Source: Ficedula albicollis | Taxonomy: Eukaryota; Chordata; Aves; Passeriformes; Muscicapidae | Length of the DNA: 64,000 bases | Assembly: GCF_000247815.1 (NCBI RefSeq) | Contig: NC_021674.1 | Location: 28,770,901 to 28,834,900, forward strand | Direction: 5' to 3' | Shown here: one piece after another, positions 57,248 through 64,000 of the stretch | Layout of the letters: the number at the start of each line of letters is the position of its first letter | Position numbering within the stretch: the stretch's first letter is position 1 | The notes under the pieces: generated by a model | Told to the model about the DNA's origin: nothing | Database searches by the model: none | The model's input: the letters and a program-made list of their open reading frames with translations, nothing else | Position numbers and translations under genes: made by a program

Positions 57248-60200
57248 ACTTTTATCATTAGGGAATAGATTTTGTCTAAATTACTTTCCTGAGTCTGTTC
57301 TGGGAGGAGGGATGTGTATTATTCAATAATATCTTCATATGTTCTGTATTTTAAAATATTTTTGTCTGGAACGTTTATGAGTTTTGTTTCTAAATGAAAT
57401 TGAACTTTATATCATGTTCAAAGCTTTAATGTGGTATTTTGTGCTATTTTTACAGAAAATAACTTCTTATTTTTCCTGGAAAGCAGATATTCTTCAAATT
57501 TTAATGAGACAGTATAAATAAGACAAAATTTTCCCACAATTTTTGATAAAATTATGCTTTCTTAACATAATTCTTCTAAACAATAATTCTAAACAATTTC
57601 TAAACAATAATTCTTAACATTAACTGATAGCCATACAGCAATAACACCTCTTTGTAGACTTTTTTTTCTTTTTTCCGTTCTCATTTTTTTATTTTCTTGT
57701 CCTGGTAGATCTGTTCATTGTGGATGGTTATGCACAACAGGAACAGATAATTCTAAGGCCTCTCCAAATAAAACAGGCTGTAAAAATGCTGAATTTTCAT
57801 TAAAGTTCACAGGACAGGTAATATGAAGGTAAAATGTCAAGGAGCATGTGCTGTTTGAATGGGAGGCTTGTACCAAGGCAAAGCAGACCATCACAATTCT
57901 GAATTAACCTCTGAAATATCTGTGCAAAAGCAACGGGGACTGAGAGGATAAACAAGTGATGATCAATGAATTAAGGAGCTCCCTGTCAATGCTCTGTGGT
58001 AGCTGAAAAGTAAAAGAAGCAGCTGAGAAATTTAAGAAAGTTTCCTGTGGTAGAGGAGCCACTTACAGCAGCTTGATATTTTTCATACTAAAAATGCTGT
58101 TGGGTGGTCTGTGGTTCATGTTCTCTTACTTGTAAAATGAATCTGCACCTACTCCACAGTTAAATGTGTTAGGGGCTGTCATTGACATGTGATTCATCTT
58201 CCTTAGGCATGGCAAAGGGGAATGAGGCAGTTTATATCAAAGTCTTCCTAGAGTGCAGAGCTCTTGGAGGCTGTATGTTGGCACGCTGACACTGCAGTAA
58301 ACACTCCCTTTGCTTTTAGCACATCTTCCACTCAGGACTCTGAGCAAATGAATCGACCCTTGGTGTTTTCCATGTAATTTGGGGTAGTGTGACTTCCTTA
58401 ATTGAGAAAATTGGCACGTGGGATTTGGTTCAAAGTGCTCTGTGGCCATGTGCAGTGCCTGCAGCAGAGCTGTTGGTCGGGTCACCCATCAGACTGGGTC
58501 TTGTCATCCTGCTGAGGCTGAGGCAATGGTGATGGAGAATGGAAAACAGATCAAATCCCAGAGCTGTGCTGCAACAGCAGCAGAGTGAGCTGTGCCTACA
58601 CCAGCAAGCCCACTGGAGAGCTTCATTTAGGCTTTGCATTTCAGCAAGACTATTATGAAAACAGTACTCAAATAGCAAGCCTTAGCTAAAGTAGGAGCCA
58701 CTGAATGCTTTTGCACAATTTTTACATGCTTTAATAGAGTTGAAGAAAATAGTCATCACATGCATTATCTTCCTGCTTATTTTTTCTATGTTTATTTAAT
58801 GGTCTTTTGGGGGGATATGGATATACCAGCAACTGGAATTAAAAAAAAAAACAAACAAAAAACCAAAAACAAAACACAAAACAAAACAAAAACCCAACCA
58901 ACCAAAAAAACCCAAGCAGAAATAGCTATTCTAAGTTTTCCATCTTGCTTGGGATGCTAGAAACCATCCAAGCGTACATCCAGGCAAACCCACTCTTCCT
59001 CATGTATATTTTACTTATTATCATGAATTGGCATACTGAATTACTGATGAAATTCACACTTGGAGAAATTCAAATGATATAATTATTTTACTCCAGTGCT
59101 GGACTGAAACCTTTTATTCATATTGCATACACAATTTTTCTGCTTTTATTATGCTACACCTAAGATTTATTTGGCCTCTTAATTTTTAGGGCTCCTTATT
59201 TCAGCTGAAGTTCTAAAGGATGTAATTTACATCAGCTCATGGCTGACTTATTCCTTTAGTTTTCAGATGAAGAGACCAAGAACTTCTCACCTCTCTCTCT
59301 TCCTTGTGCAGGTAAACATAACCTCAATCTCTGGTAGTGAAAATGGTCGATCTAGCAAAATCAGAAAGCTCAGGTGATCTAAGTTCATTGATCTAGTTAG
59401 TCACAGAAGAAATCAGCAAACTGCTCATAAATGGGTCATGTGAAGAAAACTAACAAGCAAAAAACCAACAACGTAGAATTTATGCTTTAGAAGATTTATA
59501 GTTACTTATGTAAACTCAGAAAAAAAAAAATCTTAAGTCCCTTGATCAAAGCTTTTCTCACTGCTTTTACAGGACAGCCTACAGTGACAAACAAAAAAAC
59601 AAAAACACATAAAACCCAATAGAGTTCTGCAGTGAAACTGTTGATCACCCCTTTCACACTTGGTGCCGTTTTCTGGATTGCCACTAGTGCCCCCTACTAT
59701 AGACTACAATCCAGCCTCAGCTGTCCAAACCTCAGGTACCCAAAACAGAATGATGGTGGTACTCTGCATCTGTTAGCTGCACTGATATTTCCCATAATTA
59801 CTTGGACATGCTTCATCTCCCATGACATTCAGTTGAATGAAGATGCACTGCCTGTTAAAAACTTCATTTTTATGCCCCACTCTAATTCCCCTGTAATACA
59901 TTCCACAGCAGCATGTTTACTTGTTCATCTTGATGTGAAAGCTTCTAAAATATGACTACAGCAGAGACAAAAACAACAATAAATATTCAAAAACTACCAG
60001 TGTGATTAGCACACATAATCCATAAGAGAAGTAAGAAGAACTGTAGTTATTAAATATAGATGGTTTACTCAGTGTGTCATCAATAAACATGTGATTTGTG
60101 ATTTCCTGAGACTTTTTAGGCGATGATTCATTCACAATTTTATTTATTTTACTGTATAATGAAGCAGAATAGCAGAAGGAAGAGATTTCAGCTGATGCCA

Positions 60201-60669
60201 CGAACATCTCCTTACTTGGTGAGATGTCTTCCTGTGCTTTCTAGCTTGAGAAATTAAAGTTTAGGGGTCTAGGCCCTGTAAGATTACTGTGCATTCCTGG
60301 AAGTGCTGTGTGAGCTTTTTGGTGGTGTGTTTGAGTGGTACTGCTCTGTAGTTACTGCAGATGGTTATCCAGTGACAGGAAATTGATCATTGCCTTTGGT
60401 GATAAACAGATGCTACCAGAGAGCCACCAGCACAATTCTCTGTCTGCAAGAGCCCATTTGGGTGCAGCTTCAGCTTTTGAGAGGCTTCGGTGCTCCCATC
60501 AATGATATTGACAGTTCTGGTCCTAGTAGAGGAGCTGAAAAAAAGGAAGAGAAGGAGAGCATGGATGGATGCTTTTAAACAAAGAATGATTGGACACTGC
60601 AGCTTGAAAGGAATTTACTCTAGCTTGATATGATAAAGATATCTAAGAACATGACAAATATTTTTGTTC
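57248..60669. other. Non-coding stretch, no gene recognised
   Basis: AT-rich sequence with overlapping AATTCTAAACAAT words near 57565-57610, a T-rich tract near 57660-57695, and an A-rich AAAAC/AACC low-complexity tract at about 58840-58916. No protein family or RNA gene was recognised. Confidence 0.55.
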
Positions 60670-60991
60670 CTTGTCTCTTCCAATAGAAGTCTTAGGGGAC
60701 AACAGAATAAAGTGGCAAATGACAGGTCAAGAAAAAGTATAATGAAGCATTTCTTATCTTGGGATAGTGAAAAGCTGTGAAACCCTTTTCTGCAGGATTC
60801 TGGGATTTTTAATTGTTTGATTTTATTTATCTTGTCTCTTCCAATAGAAGTCTTAGGGGACAACAGAATAAAGTGGCAAATGACAGGTCAAGAAAAAGTA
60901 TAATGAAGCATTTCTTATCTTGGGATAGTGAAAAGCTGTGAAACCCTTTTCTGCAGGATTCTGGGATTTTTAATTGTTTGGTTTTATTTAT
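60670..60991. repeat. Tandem duplication, 161 bp x 2
   Basis: The 161-bp unit starting CTTGTCTCTTCCAATAGAAG and ending TTTTATTTAT occurs twice in direct succession. The only difference I see is one base near the end (TTTGATTTT versus TTTGGTTTT). It is the longest duplicated unit in the window, and a second duplication abuts it directly. Confidence 0.95.
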
Positions 60992-61084
60992 AGACCATTT
61001 TGAGAACTAAAAAAGAGGAAAAGATGATGGTTTTTTTTAGACCATTTTGAGAACTAAAAAAGAGGAAAACATGGTGGTTTTTTA
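60991..61084. repeat. Tandem duplication, 47 bp x 2
   Basis: The unit TAGACCATTTTGAGAACTAA with downstream sequence, ending in GGTTTTTT, is repeated with a period of 47 bp and a couple of changes (GAAAAGATGATGG versus GAAAACATGGTGG). It begins exactly where the 161-bp duplication ends. Confidence 0.93.
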
Positions 61085-64000
61085 CATGCAAAGCCATTAC
61101 CTCCAGCTAACAATGTTAGCTACACCACAAGCAGCTAAGAAGCCAAGAGAGAGAGTATTCTGGGAAATTGCCACCAAAGGCTTGCATTGCTTTGAAGTTT
61201 TATGATTGTTTTCCCTACTAGCTGCTAGCAGAGACAAGATAGTGGGCTGGATATATCATAGATGTGACATGATTCAGGTTTGTTCAGACTGGTTTGACTC
61301 GAGGTACTGATTCCTATGTTGCTCATGGCACAGAAGGATGCCGTGTTTGGCTGAGCCCACAGCTGTGCACCAGCAGGGTGCAAAGAGGTGCAAATTACTC
61401 ATTTCTTGCACATGTGGGCAGAAACAGTGATGATCTACCAGGATACCGAGATAAAGCTTCACTGGTGAATTGACTAAGTTATTAGCACCCTGGATTCTGA
61501 AATTATGCTGGTATAGTCATGGTCTCTGGCTCAAAAAATTCAGATAGCTTTTATAGTGCTTCACTCCTAGTAGGTGAAAATTATTCTCTCTGCACTTTGG
61601 GCTTCTTCAATAGTTGCAGTGGCTGGCTGTGTTGGTGTGAACACGAGGAAGTTGCTGCTGAGCTCTGGCAGCTGGAACAGGTAGGCATTCATCTACTTAT
61701 TGAGAGAAAAAGTTTAGTAGGCATTATGGGCCTCTTAAGCTGGAAAAAGGAGAAGGAGTATTATTCTTTCTCTCTTGTGAAAGTGCTCTTCTAGAAGTTT
61801 AATAATGATAGCACCTGAGTGTATAGACAAGAGATCTCTTGGCAGGCTGTAGTTTCTGTTGGAGCAGGAGTCTGAGCTCTTGTATATAGTGCTCAATCCC
61901 TATAACAAATTAGAAGGTATGGCAAATAGGGGACACTCTTTCAAGTAAACATCTGACTGATAAACGGATATGGTTTCTATAGCTTTTGTTGATTTGATTT
62001 AGGATTTTTGGTGTGCATTTAGTATCTGGCTGACATGGGTGGAATTATTCACTGGCACCTGCCTTGCACTACCAAGGAATTTTTTTGCTTGTGCTGGTGG
62101 AAGATCCTTCAGGGAAGAGTTTTCAGACAGCCAAGAGGGAAGCCTCTAAACCAAGACAAAATAGGATGGGAATGGGAAGACTGAAGAACTATCAACAAGA
62201 AAACTGTTGTCATAAGAGCTCATTTCTTTCTAGGCCCGTGTGTCTTATTTTGTTAAATTCCTTTAGTGATAAACTACAAATATAATTCTCAAGACTCAGC
62301 ACATGAGAGGATCAGGAGGCTGGTATACAGAAGAAATATATTAAATTTTTAAAACTTTTATTCAGGTGTTGCCAAGGTACTCTGTAAACCTAAGGAAATC
62401 CCGAGTTATTTTATGAAGCAGCTGGTTCCTAGGAGGGGATTGTTTAGCCAAAATTCTCCAGTCTATTCTGTCTGTTTTGAATAATAAACAAAAGAATTTG
62501 TGAGACTCTCTTCTTAGATGGACTCGTAGGCATTGACCATTGGGTTTCAACCTGCAATATAAGAAATTATGAATGCATTGCTTTTCTTCCTTGAATCACC
62601 TTGTTCAGTTCTACCCTATGTTCTCGCTCTTTTTTTTTTTTTTAATGTAAGGACTGGAATATCTAGATTTGTGTAATGCGGCAGGATTAAGTTCAACTTA
62701 CTCCCAAGTGAAAACTGCACTGATTCTTTTTCTAATACAACCATTTACAGAAGTGCTAATGTGTCCTAGGAAACATGAAGGCACAGTACCGTTTTTAGAA
62801 ATTGTTCTACAGAGTTATCAGATTTTCCCCCCCCTTTTTTTTTCTTCTTTCCTTCTCAATATTTCAATAACTATCTTTAGGCTGAACAGAAAGAAAAGAC
62901 TTATTGACAGCAGGATTCATTAGACTGAAATAGTCTCCTAAGGAAAGTTGCTAGAAACTTTGAGATTTTAAAAGTAACATATTGGGCGCAGGGTAACTCA
63001 AACCTTTTAATGTACAGCATGAGATCAGTAGTGTGTTAGAAGAGAGAAGATGGACTAACTGGCTTGATAAGGCCATCTTTTGATGTGTGGTTTCTATAGA
63101 TATTTGCACAGAAACACTAGCATTGCTAATTAACTGCTCATCTGCCTCATGTACTTATGGCTTACCAGCTATAGTCAAATCCCATCTGTCACTTGAGGAC
63201 AATTAAGTGGGCTGAGAAGCATCATTTTGTGACTGCACCTGGCCAGGAGGAGATATTCCAGATGGACAGCATGGAATCAGGAGACACCTAGAAGAGGAAG
63301 GGGAGGAGGCTGGCTCTTCAACAGGCTGTTGCAAGTTGTTGTAAGCCTGCTTGTATAAAGCAAAGAAAACCTGTTCTGGAGTGGCACTGATAGAACACAC
63401 AAAACTCATACATGTGCTTCCAGGATCAGTGCAAGAGCTGTGTGGTTTTCCTCAGACTGCTATGGTTCCTGTCTTCAATTTTGTACGAGTTTTGACAGCA
63501 TAGACTGTGGAAAATTGCAAGAGCTGACTGAAACCCAAAAAATATCATGAACAATATTGGAGATGGGGAAGAGATGATATAACCTATGTTATCAAGAGAG
63601 ACCCAAAGCCTGGAATAGGGTTAGTGCAGAACAGGTATATGATACTGTCTCTGTTCTTCCTGGGACATGGTCCTGGGGACTGAAAAATAGCATCATTAAA
63701 AAACCAGGACCAAATTTTCATGGTGTTGTCATGGCTCTCACTTTGTGCATTTTCATTCCGGGTGCTCTTGCTGTCTGCTGCCTGTGGCTTGCAATGTGGC
63801 CCTTTCATCTGAGTAAGAAAACACATGGTGAATAATTATATTTGTCCCTGAATATAATGTTTTCTCAAAACTCTTCAAGCAGTGTCAGTGGCCCTTTAGA
63901 GGCCATTTTCAAAGCTTACAGCAGTGTGCTTGGGTAATGAGGTAATGATAGTGCCTCAATTATATGCTGCAAGTGAGGACAAAGCCTTAAACTGCCATTC
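61085..64000. other. Non-coding stretch, no gene recognised
   Basis: Single-copy sequence to the end of the window. A poly-T run lies near 62631-62643 and a natural-looking C8-T9 tract at about 62827-62843. Frames are short and unrecognised, and no RNA gene was seen. Confidence 0.55.

Overview
The window looks like nuclear DNA of a bird, probably a songbird. The evidence is a CR1 LINE 3' end with the typical avian structure, several short CR1 tails, an LTR-like avian interspersed repeat, a moderately AT-rich and CpG-poor background, and many simple repeats. There is nothing bacterial here: no operons, no long intact frames and no Shine-Dalgarno-led genes. Every long open frame is created by a homopolymer or a pentanucleotide array.

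I found no protein-coding gene I can support. The window reads as intergenic or intronic sequence. The only gene-like signal is around 45.1-46.4 kb. CpG is locally raised there, two acceptor/donor pairs bracket possible exons (45569-45651 and 45940-46410), and the second candidate ends in a short upstream ORF, an ATG and a strong GTAAGT donor. This could be a 5' exon of a large gene that continues outside the window, but it is an inference only.

Layout. 0-4 kb: unremarkable sequence, a T30-C54-T30 block, then an assembly gap of 61 N followed by a 766-base poly-C run. 4-19.8 kb: plain sequence with short tandem duplications at 9.9-10.1, 12.2 and 16.6-17.1 kb. 19.8-20.4 kb: CR1 tail and an A-C-T-A homopolymer block. 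25.3-26.5 kb: LTR-like repeat, a duplicated CRE-plus-hairpin unit, and a CTCAT array interrupted by C46. 29-30 kb: CR1 tail and two duplications. 35.7-36.4 kb: a very long GGGAA array. 41-45 kb: two CR1 tails, one of them ancient. 45-48 kb: candidate 5' exon zone with poly-T/poly-C and a small CpG cluster. 48.6-50.3 kb: poly-T blocks and an A15-C290-A18 block. 53.7 kb: a 70-bp duplication. 56.4-57.2 kb: the best CR1 copy, with broken ORF2 remains. 60.7-61.1 kb: adjoining duplications.

Two themes stand out. First, about a dozen independent, nearly identical two-copy tandem duplications, mostly of 46-93 bp. Second, six poly-C runs, all on the plus strand, mostly embedded in poly-A or poly-T. 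The longest of these are more likely sequencing or assembly artefacts than real DNA. I did not identify a new biological system.
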